DNA of 64,000 bases from Fulverythrobacter ferritrahens (GCF_020539485.1 NZ_JACDXU010000001.1:186001-250000), one strand, 5' to 3'; counted from the stretch's first letter, positions 25,571 to 34,911 are shown. Program-made: numbers and translations. The notes: generated by a model from the letters alone, not told the origin.

Positions 25571-28087
25571 ATGAAAAAAGGATTGGCATTGGCGGCGATT
25601 TCGCTTGTCGCCATGGCGAGCGCGCAACCCGCATTGGCGCAGGACAACACCGCGCCTGCCCCGAAAGAGGAAGGCATCAAGGATATTGTCGTAACCGCCA
25701 CCCGGCAGGCGACCAATCTCCAGGACACCCCGATCGCGATCACAGCCGTCACTGCCGAAGCTCTGGAAGAGCGTGGCGTTACCAATATCGGCGATCTGAC
25801 CTCGGTAGTCCCCAATGCGCAGTTCCGGCGTGTGCAGGGCGCCTTCGGCCCCGGCGTTTCGGCTTTCATTCGTGGCATCGGATCGGGCGACACCAGCCTG
25901 GCGGGCCAGCCGCCCGTCGCCTTCTATATCGACGATGTCTATTACCCGGTCCTGCTGGGCGCCAATTTCGATCTGCTCGATATCGACCATATTGAAGTTC
26001 TGCGCGGGCCGCAGGGTACGCTGTTCGGCCGCAACTCGCTGGGCGGTGCAATCAACGTGGTCGCACGGCAGCCTCGCACGGGCGAGGCGTCCGCCTATGG
26101 GGAAGTAACGGTCGGTTCCTACAACCGCACGGATTTGCGCGCTGGCTTCAACCTGCCGATAGGCGAGAGCGCGGCCCTGCTCATCTCGGGCCTGTCCAAA
26201 AAGCGCGAAGGTTATCAGAAGCAGCTGGACTTCACCTGCGAGATGAACCGTCGCGGCACTCCTGAACTTGCCGGCAGTTTCCCCTTCACGACTCCGCTCC
26301 AGAACTCCACGAAGTTCGATAAGGTGGACGATTGCACCATCGGCCACTTTGGCGGCGAGGATGTGCGGGCGGTTCGCGGCAGCTTCCTGTGGGAGGCATC
26401 GCCGTCCATCAAGCTGACCCTGACAGCCGACTACCTGCGCGACCAGTCCGAGAACCCGGCTGACTCCGTGGTGGATGTCGATCCTGCACGGGCGAACAGC
26501 AACATGAAGAGCCAGGCCAATTACTGGGGGCTGACAATCGACAAGCGCTTCATGACCGGCGATCCTTACACCACTTACGTGACCTATACCGATCGGATCG
26601 CGGCCTGCACGGTGATCCCGGGCAACACCTATTATAACGGTTCGGTCAACGAACGTGGGCAATGTACCCGTGGCGGTTATGCTCTTCCCGATCATAACAA
26701 CCTGCGGAACTGGGGCGTTTCAGGCAAGCTGAACTGGGATCTGGGCGGCAATATCGATCTGACCGCGGTGGTGGCCCATCGCGATCTCGATGAAACGCAC
26801 ACTTTTGACACGGATGGCATGCCGATCGTGGTCGAGCATGTGATCAACCACCTGATGCAGAAATATACCCAGGCCGAAGTTCGGCTGTCGGGTACGTCGG
26901 ACCTGATCGACTGGGTTGTCGGTGGTTTCTATTTCGATGCGGATGGCGATCAGCATGCTTCGCTGATCCAGGCCAGCTCGGGCCTGCAACGGGCGCTGCA
27001 CACCACTTACAAGCCGACCAGCAAGGCGGTTTTCGCTAATGCCACGGTTCGGCCCTTCGGGGAACGCTTCGGCATCGTGCTGGGCGGCCGCTATTCCGAT
27101 GACAAGATGGTCGTCAACTTCAGCAACATCTCCGATGTCAGCTGGCAGACCACGGCTTCCGACATCGTCTTCAAGGTGGTGCCGCAAAGCAAGAAATTCA
27201 GCTGGAAGCTCGGCGCCAATTATCAGCCGAACAACAACCTGATGTTCTACGCATCGGCGGCCACGGGATACAGTCTGCCGGGTTATAATACCCGCCCGCT
27301 GCAATTCACCCAGGTGGAGCAGAGCGAAGCCTCGGAAGACATCGCCTATGAAATCGGGGCCAAGCTGGACCTGTTCGACCGGCGGGTGCGCCTGAACCTC
27401 GCCGCCTTCTACACCGATTTCAAGAACCGCCCGACCACGATCAGCGGGGCAGAGGCATTGCTGAACGACAATGGCCAGCCGCAAGCGGGCAACCAGCAGC
27501 TTGAACCGCTGCCGGGCGGCCCTCCGGGATCGACCCGTTGCAGCACCACCACGCTGCCCGGGAATACCGGCATTGTCTGCCTTGGCCGCAGCTATTTCCG
27601 CAACCAGCCCGCCACGATCCGCGGCGTGGAAGCGGAATATACGATCAACCCGATCGACGGGCTGGAAATCAACGGTTCCGTCGGCTGGTCCAAGTTCATC
27701 TCGCCCGATATCGAGGCTCGCACGGTCAATCGCCGCCAGAGCAACCCATTCTGGACCGCCAGCGCGGGCATCCAGTACCGGATCGAGGCCGATGCACTGG
27801 GCGGCTCCATCACGCCGCGTCTCGACTGGACCTTCGAGAGCAGCCAGATCGTCAGCGGTCTGTCGACCAAATATAACGATCTCATGCCGGCGAAGTCGCT
27901 GTTCAATGCGCGCCTCACTTACGAGAATGACAAACACGGCTTCACGGTGGCTGCGGGCGTGGTGAACCTGTTCAACAAGTTCTACTATCGCAATGTCTTC
28001 GACTATCAGGGCCTTGGCTATCCGCAGACCGATGCGCAGCCTGCACCGCCGCGCGAATGGTCGCTTACTCTCAAGAAGCAGTTCTGA
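25571..28087 (+). CDS. TonB-dependent outer membrane receptor
   Basis: An 838-residue outer membrane beta-barrel that takes up a ligand using TonB energy. It has a signal peptide ending PALAQ, a TonB box DIVVTATR, a plug domain (SFIRGIGSGDT-like, VYYPVLLGANFDLLDIDHIEV, LRGPQGTLFGRNSLGGAINV) and a C-terminus ending in the aromatic residue SLTLKKQF. ATG 25571 gives a proper signal peptide and ribosome site; the frame is open for 55 codons before it. Sphingomonads use such receptors for bulky aromatics and glycans. It lies between the araC-type gene and the amidohydrolase and is the probable entry point for the cluster substrate. Confidence 0.95.
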   Translation: MKKGLALAAISLVAMASAQPALAQDNTAPAPKEEGIKDIVVTATRQATNLQDTPIAITAVTAEALEERGVTNIGDLTSVVPNAQFRRVQGAFGPGVSAFIRGIGSGDTSLAGQPPVAFYIDDVYYPVLLGANFDLLDIDHIEVLRGPQGTLFGRNSLGGAINVVARQPRTGEASAYGEVTVGSYNRTDLRAGFNLPIGESAALLISGLSKKREGYQKQLDFTCEMNRRGTPELAGSFPFTTPLQNSTKFDKVDDCTIGHFGGEDVRAVRGSFLWEASPSIKLTLTADYLRDQSENPADSVVDVDPARANSNMKSQANYWGLTIDKRFMTGDPYTTYVTYTDRIAACTVIPGNTYYNGSVNERGQCTRGGYALPDHNNLRNWGVSGKLNWDLGGNIDLTAVVAHRDLDETHTFDTDGMPIVVEHVINHLMQKYTQAEVRLSGTSDLIDWVVGGFYFDADGDQHASLIQASSGLQRALHTTYKPTSKAVFANATVRPFGERFGIVLGGRYSDDKMVVNFSNISDVSWQTTASDIVFKVVPQSKKFSWKLGANYQPNNNLMFYASAATGYSLPGYNTRPLQFTQVEQSEASEDIAYEIGAKLDLFDRRVRLNLAAFYTDFKNRPTTISGAEALLNDNGQPQAGNQQLEPLPGGPPGSTRCSTTTLPGNTGIVCLGRSYFRNQPATIRGVEAEYTINPIDGLEINGSVGWSKFISPDIEARTVNRRQSNPFWTASAGIQYRIEADALGGSITPRLDWTFESSQIVSGLSTKYNDLMPAKSLFNARLTYENDKHGFTVAAGVVNLFNKFYYRNVFDYQGLGYPQTDAQPAPPREWSLTLKKQF

Positions 28088-28246
28088 GCCCATGTGCCCC
28101 GGCCATGCCCTTGCGGGTCTGGTCGGGGCCACTGGAATGCAGTTGCAGGCGGGGCGTTCGGGGCCTCGTCACGATTTGAAGATTACGTCGGAAGGCCAAG
28201 CCTGAAGACAAGGCCGGTCCGTCCGGCAAAGCGAGGAACTGGGAGG

Positions 28247-29170
28247 ATGGCGCTCCACCTGCTCGATACGCATGCACATTTGATTTCCGATGACTGGGAC
28301 AAATATCCGCCCAGGCCCTTCGTCCCCAGCTTGCCGACGCCCGAACGCACGAAGTTTTCGGTTACGGCGGAAGCCCTGATCGACATGATGGACGCCAATG
28401 GAGTGACGATGTCCTGCGTGGTCCAGCGCGGGCATATCTACGGTTACGACAACAGCTACATTCTGGATTCCACGGCGCGCTATCCTGATCGTCTGCGCTC
28501 CGTGGTGATCCTCGACACGCAGGATCCGGAAACCCCCCGGGCCTATCGCGAAATGGTCCAGGCCGGGCTGGCCTGTGGTTTCCGCATGGCCACTTCGCGT
28601 CCCTGGTTCCTCGATACGGCCTGGATGTGTTCACCCACGGCCATGGAAGTGTGGGATGCCTGCGCCGAGCTGGGCACGCCCATGACGCTGATCTTCTTCA
28701 ACAACCAGCTGCCTTATCTGCTGCCATTGCTGAAGCTGCTGGCCGAACGCTATCGCGATCTTCCCATCATCCTCGATCATGGGGCGATGCCTTACGGCAT
28801 GTCGCAATATGAAGTGGCCCTGCGGGAGGAAGCGGGCGAAGTGGTAGTGATGCCGCCGCCGCCCGATTACGGCATCAACGATACGATCGCCCTGTTCCGC
28901 GACCTTCCCAACATCCATTTCAAGATCACCGAGATCAATATGGAACGGCTGGTGAAGGCAGGCGTGAGGGCTGCGGATCTGGTGCGCTTCATGGTCGATA
29001 TGTTCGGGGAAGACCGGCTCGTGTGGGGGTCCGATGTCGGCCAGAGCATGCTGTGGACCTATGACGAGAAGGTCAGCATGGCGCTTGCCGCGACTGAGCT
29101 GCTCACGCCCACCGAGGCGAGCAAGTTCCTGCATGACAATGCGCAGCGCATTTACGGCTTCGGGGGATAA
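28247..29170 (+). CDS. Amidohydrolase family 2 protein (decarboxylase/hydrolase)
   Basis: A 307-residue TIM-barrel metal enzyme of the amidohydrolase-2 group, which includes resorcylate and 5-carboxyvanillate decarboxylases and lactone hydrolases. Seen are DTHAH (D7-H11), ILDHGAMPYG, and LVWGSDVGQ with the metal-binding Asp. It has no signal peptide, so it is cytoplasmic. ATG 28247 follows GGGAGG; earlier in-frame starts lack a ribosome site. It lies 159 bases after the TonB receptor on the same strand. It would fit decarboxylation or hydrolysis of an aromatic intermediate; the substrate is not determined. Confidence 0.85.
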   Translation: MALHLLDTHAHLISDDWDKYPPRPFVPSLPTPERTKFSVTAEALIDMMDANGVTMSCVVQRGHIYGYDNSYILDSTARYPDRLRSVVILDTQDPETPRAYREMVQAGLACGFRMATSRPWFLDTAWMCSPTAMEVWDACAELGTPMTLIFFNNQLPYLLPLLKLLAERYRDLPIILDHGAMPYGMSQYEVALREEAGEVVVMPPPPDYGINDTIALFRDLPNIHFKITEINMERLVKAGVRAADLVRFMVDMFGEDRLVWGSDVGQSMLWTYDEKVSMALAATELLTPTEASKFLHDNAQRIYGFGG

Positions 29171-29236
29171 TTCGCTGGAAAGCTGAAAAATCCGCTCTGC
29201 CCGCCGACCATCTCCCGGGGGGCGGAAACGGCACTG

Positions 29237-29299
29237 GCTGCGTCTTTGCCAGAACCCGCAACCTCCCAGCGGGCCTGCAAAGACGCAGCATTCTCTTTT
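29237..29299. terminator. Hairpin terminator between convergent genes
   Basis: GCTGCGTCTTTGC (29237-29249) and GCAAAGACGCAGC (29277-29289) are perfect 13-bp arms with a 27-base loop, followed on the plus strand by ATTCTCTTTT. It lies between the convergent amidohydrolase and secreted NTF2-like genes and could stop both transcripts. Confidence 0.65.
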
Positions 29300-29308
29300 A
29301 AGTCCCCA

Positions 29309-29917
29309 TCAATGGGCGGTGAGCCAGGCCTCTGCCTTTTCGTCCATATCACGCACCGGGTTCTTGGGGCCGGAATTGCGCTTGGGAATGAACTCATTGA
29401 GGACGCGGCGCTTGGCGAACAGCCAGTGCCCATCCACGCGGGTCAGCTCGTCCTCATAGATGCCGTAAGTGCCCATCTTCATGGTGTCGCCGGGGCCATG
29501 ATTGGCCATTTCGACCCACAGGGTGCGAGCCCAGGCGCGATCGCCTTCCACGCGGATGGAAGATTGCAGCACCACATGGCGCAGCTTGGCGGGCTTGCCG
29601 TCTTCCGTGTGGTAATATTTGCCGATGCTTTCGGTGAAGCTCATCACCGTCTTGCGGATCGCCTCGCGGCCCTTGGTGGTGCCATTGGCGAACTCAAGCT
29701 CGCCATCTTCGGCGAAAGTGGCGACGTAGGCGTCCCAGTCGAAATAATCGATGGCGAACAGGTAACGCGCCATCAGATCCTCGATCTCGGCCCGGTCCTC
29801 CGCATAGCGGGGGCCATAGGTCGGCTCGGCACTGATGGCGGCCGGAGCAGCGGCGCCCAGCAGCAGGGCGGCGGCGAGCGCGGCCCCGCGGATTGTCCTT
29901 GCGGTGTTCATGCGCAT
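29309..29917 (-). CDS. Secreted single-domain NTF2-like (SnoaL-type) protein
   Basis: A 202-residue periplasmic protein. The signal peptide ends about AAPAAISA. One SnoaL-like domain follows (about 35-180): helix DRAEIEDLMARYLFAIDYFDWDAYVATF, then EDGELEFANGTTKGREAI, and strands RHVVLQSSIRVEGDRAWARTLW and YEDELTRVDGHWLFAKRRV. It resembles the repeated units of the 712-residue protein at 21694-23832. It is the last gene of the operon carotenoid oxygenase, quinohemoprotein dehydrogenase, this gene (16-base gap). It probably handles the product of those periplasmic enzymes. Confidence 0.82.
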   Translation of the reverse strand: MRMNTARTIRGAALAAALLLGAAAPAAISAEPTYGPRYAEDRAEIEDLMARYLFAIDYFDWDAYVATFAEDGELEFANGTTKGREAIRKTVMSFTESIGKYYHTEDGKPAKLRHVVLQSSIRVEGDRAWARTLWVEMANHGPGDTMKMGTYGIYEDELTRVDGHWLFAKRRVLNEFIPKRNSGPKNPVRDMDEKAEAWLTAH

Positions 29918-29933
29918 GATCGCTTCCTTCTCC

Positions 29934-32033
29934 CTAGTTACCGTTCCAGTCGATATTGGCGCGGGAAATCACATATTGATGGATAGCCTCGGCATCTTCC
30001 TTCGACAGGATGTCGGCAAAGCTGGCCATGCCGTTCGCCTCGCGCTTGCCGCCGATCACGATGTCGAGGAATTCCTGATGCGTTTCAGGCGTCATGTGGC
30101 GCAGATCCTTGACACCGCCGCGCGCGGCAACACCATGGCATAGCGCGCAATTGGTGCCGTAGAGCTCCTCGCCCCGGGCCACCACTTCCGCGCTTGCGGT
30201 CACCTTGGGCGGGGCGGACAGTTCGGTGACAGCGCGCGATTCTTCCGGCAGCGGGGGCAGGGTGGCCTTGCCGCCCAGCTTGAACACCAGCAGGCGCGGC
30301 TTGCCGAGGAACAGGGCCGCATAGTTCGAGCGTTCGACATGGGCGAGCCCGCCGCCCCAGCCGGCATTCACCGCAACATATTGCTCGCCATCGACCATAT
30401 AGGTGATCGGGGCCGCGATCGGCACGTTCTGCACCGGCATTTCCCAGACCTTCTCGCCCGTATCGGCGCGATAGGCGGCAAAGGTCGCGCCGATGGTGCC
30501 TTCGAACACCAGATTGCCCGCCGTCGCCAGCACGCCGCCACTGCCCTTCAGCGGAGCGGGAACGCGCCAGGCTTCCTTGCCGGTGCGGGGATTCCAGGCG
30601 GAAAGCCATGCCTTGGAATGTTTGTCGGCATAATCGGTGATCGCTTTGCGCTCAGCCTCATAGCCGGTGTAGTTCGCACCCGTGCCGGGATTGGCCGGGT
30701 CGAAGCTGGAAGCGGCGGCATAGCCCATGTAGGTTTCGGTAACCGGGATATAGACCAGCCCGGTCAGCGGGCTGTAGGCCATCGGGTTCCAATTGTGCCC
30801 GCCGCCCGCGCCGGGCGAGATCAGCACCGGCACTTCGCCATAGCGGGCCTGCGGATTTTCCACCGGGCGGCCGGTCTTCATGTCGACATGGCTGGCCCAG
30901 GTGATGGGCACATATTTCTCGGCGCTCAGCAATTCGCCGGTCACGCGGTCCAGAATGTAGAAGAAGCCGTTCTTGGGCGCCTGCATCAGCACCTTGCGCT
31001 GCTTCCCCCCAAGCTCGATGTCGGCCAGGATCATCTGCTGGGTGGCAGTGTAATCCCACTCCTCGCCCGGCGTGGTCTGGTAATGCCAGACATATTTGCC
31101 GGTGCGCACGTCCAGCGCCATGATGCTGGCCAGGAACAGATTGTCCCCGCCGCCGGGGCTGCGCCACTTGCGCACCCAGGGCGAGCCATTGCCCACGCCG
31201 ATATAAAGCAGATGGGTTTCGGGATCGAAGGCCAGGGCATCCCACACGGTGCCGCCGCCGCCTGCCTTCCACCATTCGCCGGTCCAGGTCTTGGCGGCCA
31301 TTTCCATGGCTTCGTTTTCAAATCCCAGCGCCGGATCGCCCGGTACGGTGTGGAAGCGCCAGGCCATCTCGCCGGTTTCGGCATCATAGGCGCTGACATA
31401 GCCGCGCACGCCCTTTTCGGCGCCGCCATTGCCGATCACCACCTTGCCTTCATAAACGCGCGGGGCGCCCGTGATGGTGTAGCTCTTGGAATTGTCGACC
31501 GTCAGTGTGGACCAGACCTGCTTGCCCGTCTTCGCATCCAGCGCGATCAGTCGCCCGTCCAGCGTGGCGACAAAAATCTTGCCTTTCCAGGCTGCTAGTC
31601 CGCGCGAGACGATGTCACAGCAGGCCAGTCGTCCAAACCTCAAGGGAACTTGAGGATCAAAACGCCAAAGCTCCTTGCCCGTCTTCGCGTCATAGGCGGT
31701 GACGATATTCCACGGCTGGACGTTGTAGAGCACCCCGTCGATCATCAGCGGGCTGGCTTCCATGCCGCGCTCCGTATCGATGTCGGCATACCAGGCGAGG
31801 CCCAGCTGGCCGACATTCTGGTCGTTGATCTGGGTCAGCGGGCTGAAATGCTGCTCGTCATAAGTGCGTCCGCCGCTCAGCCACTGGCCGGGATCGGGCG
31901 CGGCCATGCGTGCCTCGTCCACCCAGGCCGGGCCGGACGGAGTATCGGCCCCGGCCCATGCACCCGTCAGCGCGGTACCAGCCAGCGCCAACACAGCTGC
32001 GGCAGCGGTCGCGCCGCGCCAGATCGTCTTCAT
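29934..32033 (-). CDS. Quinohemoprotein (PQQ + cytochrome c) alcohol dehydrogenase
   Basis: Periplasmic type II-like dehydrogenase that oxidises an alcohol with PQQ and passes electrons to a fused cytochrome c. It has a signal peptide (ATAAAAVLALAG, cleaved near AWA), an eight-bladed propeller, the vicinal cysteine pair LACCDIVSRG that caps PQQ, the WDYTATQQ segment with the likely catalytic Asp, and a C-terminal haem site CALCH. Length 699. ATG 32033 gives the best signal peptide; GTG 32048 overlaps the upstream stop (GTGA) and would add five residues. It lies 11 bases after the carotenoid oxygenase. PQQ synthesis genes are not in the window. Confidence 0.93.
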   Translation of the reverse strand: MKTIWRGATAAAAVLALAGTALTGAWAGADTPSGPAWVDEARMAAPDPGQWLSGGRTYDEQHFSPLTQINDQNVGQLGLAWYADIDTERGMEASPLMIDGVLYNVQPWNIVTAYDAKTGKELWRFDPQVPLRFGRLACCDIVSRGLAAWKGKIFVATLDGRLIALDAKTGKQVWSTLTVDNSKSYTITGAPRVYEGKVVIGNGGAEKGVRGYVSAYDAETGEMAWRFHTVPGDPALGFENEAMEMAAKTWTGEWWKAGGGGTVWDALAFDPETHLLYIGVGNGSPWVRKWRSPGGGDNLFLASIMALDVRTGKYVWHYQTTPGEEWDYTATQQMILADIELGGKQRKVLMQAPKNGFFYILDRVTGELLSAEKYVPITWASHVDMKTGRPVENPQARYGEVPVLISPGAGGGHNWNPMAYSPLTGLVYIPVTETYMGYAAASSFDPANPGTGANYTGYEAERKAITDYADKHSKAWLSAWNPRTGKEAWRVPAPLKGSGGVLATAGNLVFEGTIGATFAAYRADTGEKVWEMPVQNVPIAAPITYMVDGEQYVAVNAGWGGGLAHVERSNYAALFLGKPRLLVFKLGGKATLPPLPEESRAVTELSAPPKVTASAEVVARGEELYGTNCALCHGVAARGGVKDLRHMTPETHQEFLDIVIGGKREANGMASFADILSKEDAEAIHQYVISRANIDWNGN

Positions 32034-32044
32034 AATCGTCTCAC

Positions 32045-33646
32045 TCACGCAATGGGGGGAAGGTCGCTAGAATCTGCCCAGAAGCCATGAACCTGGCCGA
32101 CACATTTGAACGGCATCTTTACCCGGGCCACGGGCCCTGCGGCAATGTCCTTGGTGTCGAACAGGATAAGATCGCTGCGTCCGGCCTCCTTCTGGCTGCT
32201 GCCGAGGCCGATTAGATAGCCATCGCCTTCCGGTGCGTCTTTCCTGCGGGGCACGAAAGTCATTTCGGAGAGCGAATAATCAGGCACCGTCGCCACCTCT
32301 ACCTTGCCGGTGTGGTGGTCGAACATGGCCCAGCCGCCACCTCCGCCGCCGCGCGCGCCGGTGGTGTTCAGGAAGCCATAGCGATAGGGCACGGTGTGGT
32401 AACGGTCATCCTGCCGGGCCAGCACGCCGGTGATCTGCGGATAGAGCGTTTCCACCTGATAGCGGTCATTCGTCTTGCTGGAGAGATCCACGGTGAAACG
32501 GCGGACATAGCCAGTGCCCTTCACCGGATCGAAGGGTTCGTGCAGGCTGGGGAAGAAGGGGAACTGGTTCCCTTCGCCGCCGTCCATGTCCACCGTCACC
32601 TTGTTCCCATCGGTCCAGGCGCCCATCACATGGGTGCAGAACAGGTTGGGGCCGGTGAACCACTTAAGGTCGCTGCCATCCCCACCCCGGCGCATGATGC
32701 CCAGATAGCAGGGGCGCTTGCTGTCATAGGAGAAGTGGACCCCGCCCGCCTTGATCCGGTCCATGTCGGAGATCATGTTGGGGAGGTAGAAGATCACGTG
32801 TTTCTGCGTCACCGCGAAATCGTGCATCATGCCGGCATAGGGGGCCTGCACCTTGGCCGACCAGTTCACATTGCCGTTCCGATCCGCCGAAAAGACGAAC
32901 AGATCCCTGGAACACAGGCCCGTCGCCTCGTAGCCGAAGCTGAAATATTCGCCGGTTTCGGAATCGATCTTCGGGTGGGCGGTGTGGGTCTGGCTGTCGA
33001 GCTTGCCGCCGAACGTGTAGTAATCGTCCAGCGTTTCCAGCGTGTTCGGGTCCATATAGACCGGCGGGCTGTCTTCCTTGAACACCAGCAGCTTCTTGTG
33101 ATGCACGAACAGCTGGGTGTTGGCCGTGCCGCGGCTGAGGCCCTTGACGCTGGGATCGTCGGTGAAGGGATTGCGATACATGCCGAACAGCGAACGGCGC
33201 GCCTCGTGCTGGGCCTTCCAGCGCTGCGTCTTGGCATAGCGCGTGCGATAATCCACATGCCCGTCCTTGAGGCGGAACATGGAGACATGGCCTTCGCCAT
33301 CGAACACGATGTCGCTCTCGTGCTCCTTCGTCTTGGGATATTGCGGGTCGGGCCCTACGCGATAGAAAGTGCCGTCGAGGCCGGTGGGAAGCTGGCCTTC
33401 CACTTCGCAATCATAAAGATCGATCTCGGCGCGGACATTGGTTCCGGCCGGGCCGCCACCGAAGGCGCGCGGGTCGCTAGGGAAATCCACTTGCGGAGCG
33501 GGGGAGGCAGGCGTCGCCGCGCTGGCCGGAACGGAAGCCGCGCCCATACCTGCCAGTGCCGCCCCGGTGCCGAGGGCGGCCACGCCCAGGAAATCGCGCC
33601 GTGCCAGATTGGCGGGCGCCTGCGACTCATCGGAAAATTTCGACAT
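32045..33646 (-). CDS. Tat-exported carotenoid oxygenase (lignostilbene-dioxygenase-like)
   Basis: Non-haem iron dioxygenase of 533 residues that cleaves a C=C bond, as in lignostilbene or isoeugenol breakdown. Four iron-binding histidines are visible in order: TAHPKID, MMHDFAVT, FCTHVMGAW and GQVHGFW. The N-terminus carries a twin-arginine signal (LARRDFLGVAALGTGAALAG) followed by an alanine-rich stretch, so the enzyme is probably folded in the cytoplasm and exported. Family members are usually cytoplasmic. It heads the minus-strand operon with the quinohemoprotein dehydrogenase. A palindrome CCCGCATTGCGGG lies just upstream at 33680-33692. Confidence 0.92.
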   Translation of the reverse strand: MSKFSDESQAPANLARRDFLGVAALGTGAALAGMGAASVPASAATPASPAPQVDFPSDPRAFGGGPAGTNVRAEIDLYDCEVEGQLPTGLDGTFYRVGPDPQYPKTKEHESDIVFDGEGHVSMFRLKDGHVDYRTRYAKTQRWKAQHEARRSLFGMYRNPFTDDPSVKGLSRGTANTQLFVHHKKLLVFKEDSPPVYMDPNTLETLDDYYTFGGKLDSQTHTAHPKIDSETGEYFSFGYEATGLCSRDLFVFSADRNGNVNWSAKVQAPYAGMMHDFAVTQKHVIFYLPNMISDMDRIKAGGVHFSYDSKRPCYLGIMRRGGDGSDLKWFTGPNLFCTHVMGAWTDGNKVTVDMDGGEGNQFPFFPSLHEPFDPVKGTGYVRRFTVDLSSKTNDRYQVETLYPQITGVLARQDDRYHTVPYRYGFLNTTGARGGGGGGWAMFDHHTGKVEVATVPDYSLSEMTFVPRRKDAPEGDGYLIGLGSSQKEAGRSDLILFDTKDIAAGPVARVKMPFKCVGQVHGFWADSSDLPPIA

Positions 33647-33863
33647 GGTTTCTCCCCCACGATTTATGCGGTCTCATTATCCCGCATTGCGGGTTTGACA
33701 ACTGGAAGCCGGCGGAATTTTCACGATCGTGATGATGGGCGCCGCTCCGGTGGCGGTGCAGCACCTCCAAATTGGAGCCAGATAGATCGAAAGGGGTTCC
33801 ATCCCTGCTTGAGTGCGTGCCGCCGCGCTCCATAGGCTTGCCGCGCAAGAAGGGGGATTTGGG

Positions 33864-34133
33864 ATGGGCGCGGATCGGGCGCTGGGCTTCCTGTATGAGG
33901 CATTGTGGACCGGGCTGGTTATCTCCGGTCCGGTGCTGATCGCCACTTTGGTGGTGGGCCTGCTGGTCTCGATCTTCCAGGTCGCCACGCAGATTCAGGA
34001 AATCACGCTCAGCTATGTTCCCAAGACCTTGGTGGCGGGCGTCACGCTGGTGGCGCTGGGCCCGTGGATGCTCGCGCGGCTGACCGATTTTGCCCGCTCG
34101 CTCTATCTCGTCATCCCCAGCCTCGGTCATTAG
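33864..34133 (+). CDS. fliQ: Flagellar export gate protein FliQ
   Basis: An 89-residue inner membrane protein with two hydrophobic helices (LVISGPVLIATLVVGLLVSIF and LVAGVTLVALGPWMLARL) joined by the conserved QIQEITLSYVPK loop. It forms the helical FliPQR gate of the flagellar type III exporter. The ATG follows a G-rich ribosome site. It is the first gene of the plus-strand operon fliQ-fliR-flhB-flhA-TPR, divergent from the carotenoid oxygenase across 217 bases where I found no clear sigma28 or sigma54 promoter. Confidence 0.95.
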   Translation: MGADRALGFLYEALWTGLVISGPVLIATLVVGLLVSIFQVATQIQEITLSYVPKTLVAGVTLVALGPWMLARLTDFARSLYLVIPSLGH

Positions 34134-34141
34134 GGGCGCGG

Positions 34142-34909
34142 GTGGAAGAACTGGCCCTCCGGATCGAGGCGGTGCTGCTCGTCAGCCTGCGGATCGTACC
34201 GACGCTCGCCTTCGCGCCCCCATTCACCCTGCTGCGCCTGCCTGTGCCGATCCGACTGCTGCTGGCGCTGTCGCTCGCCATGGCGCTGGTGGCGGGCAAT
34301 CCGGCCGCCGCTTCGGGCGCGCTGGAGCAGGGGCAATCGCTGCTGTCGCTCGCCGCGGGGGAATTGCTCGTCGGCATAGCTATCGCACTCTCGCTGCAGA
34401 TCGCCTTCGCCGCGATCCAGTGGGCGGGCGGTGCGGTGGATATTCAGGCGGGCTTCGGCCTTGCTACCGTGGCCGATCCCACCACGCAGGCGCAGATGCC
34501 GCTGGCGGGAACGGTATTCTCCTATGCCGCTGGGCTGATCTTCTTCACTTCCGGTGGGCCCTACGATCTGCTGGCCTTGTGGTCCGCCTCGCTGGAGGCA
34601 TTGCCGGTGGGCCATGGGCTCCGCGGCGGCGACATGGCGGCAATCGGCGCCTTGCTGGGCAGTTCGTTCACGCTGGCCATGGGGCTGTTCGCACTGGTGA
34701 TGCTGGTGCTGTTCCTGCTCGATCTCGCCATCGCCTTCATGTCGCGTACGCTGCCACAAATGAACATGCTGCTGCTGGGCTTTCAGGTGAAGTCCATTGC
34801 CATGCTGGCCGCACTGCCTGTGGCGCTCGCCCTGTCCACCGGCCTTGCCCTGCGCCTGCTGCGGCTGGCGGTGGAGCGGGCGCCGGGCCTGCTGGGTGCC
34901 GGGGGCTGA
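34142..34909 (+). CDS. fliR: Flagellar export gate protein FliR
   Basis: A 255-residue inner membrane protein with about six hydrophobic helices and FliR hallmarks (RIVPTLAFAPPFTLLRLPVPIRLLLA, AGGAVDIQAGFGLATVADP, LPQMNMLLLGFQVKS). It completes the FliPQR gate. The start is GTG 34142, nine bases after the fliQ stop; earlier in-frame sequence overlaps fliQ in another frame and is not coding. It is followed two bases later by flhB. Confidence 0.94.
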   Translation: MEELALRIEAVLLVSLRIVPTLAFAPPFTLLRLPVPIRLLLALSLAMALVAGNPAAASGALEQGQSLLSLAAGELLVGIAIALSLQIAFAAIQWAGGAVDIQAGFGLATVADPTTQAQMPLAGTVFSYAAGLIFFTSGGPYDLLALWSASLEALPVGHGLRGGDMAAIGALLGSSFTLAMGLFALVMLVLFLLDLAIAFMSRTLPQMNMLLLGFQVKSIAMLAALPVALALSTGLALRLLRLAVERAPGLLGAGG

Positions 34910-34911
34910 GT

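Noticed and set aside
32312-33835. Long open frame on plus, 507 codons
   Set aside because: Antisense to the carotenoid oxygenase; no recognisable domain.
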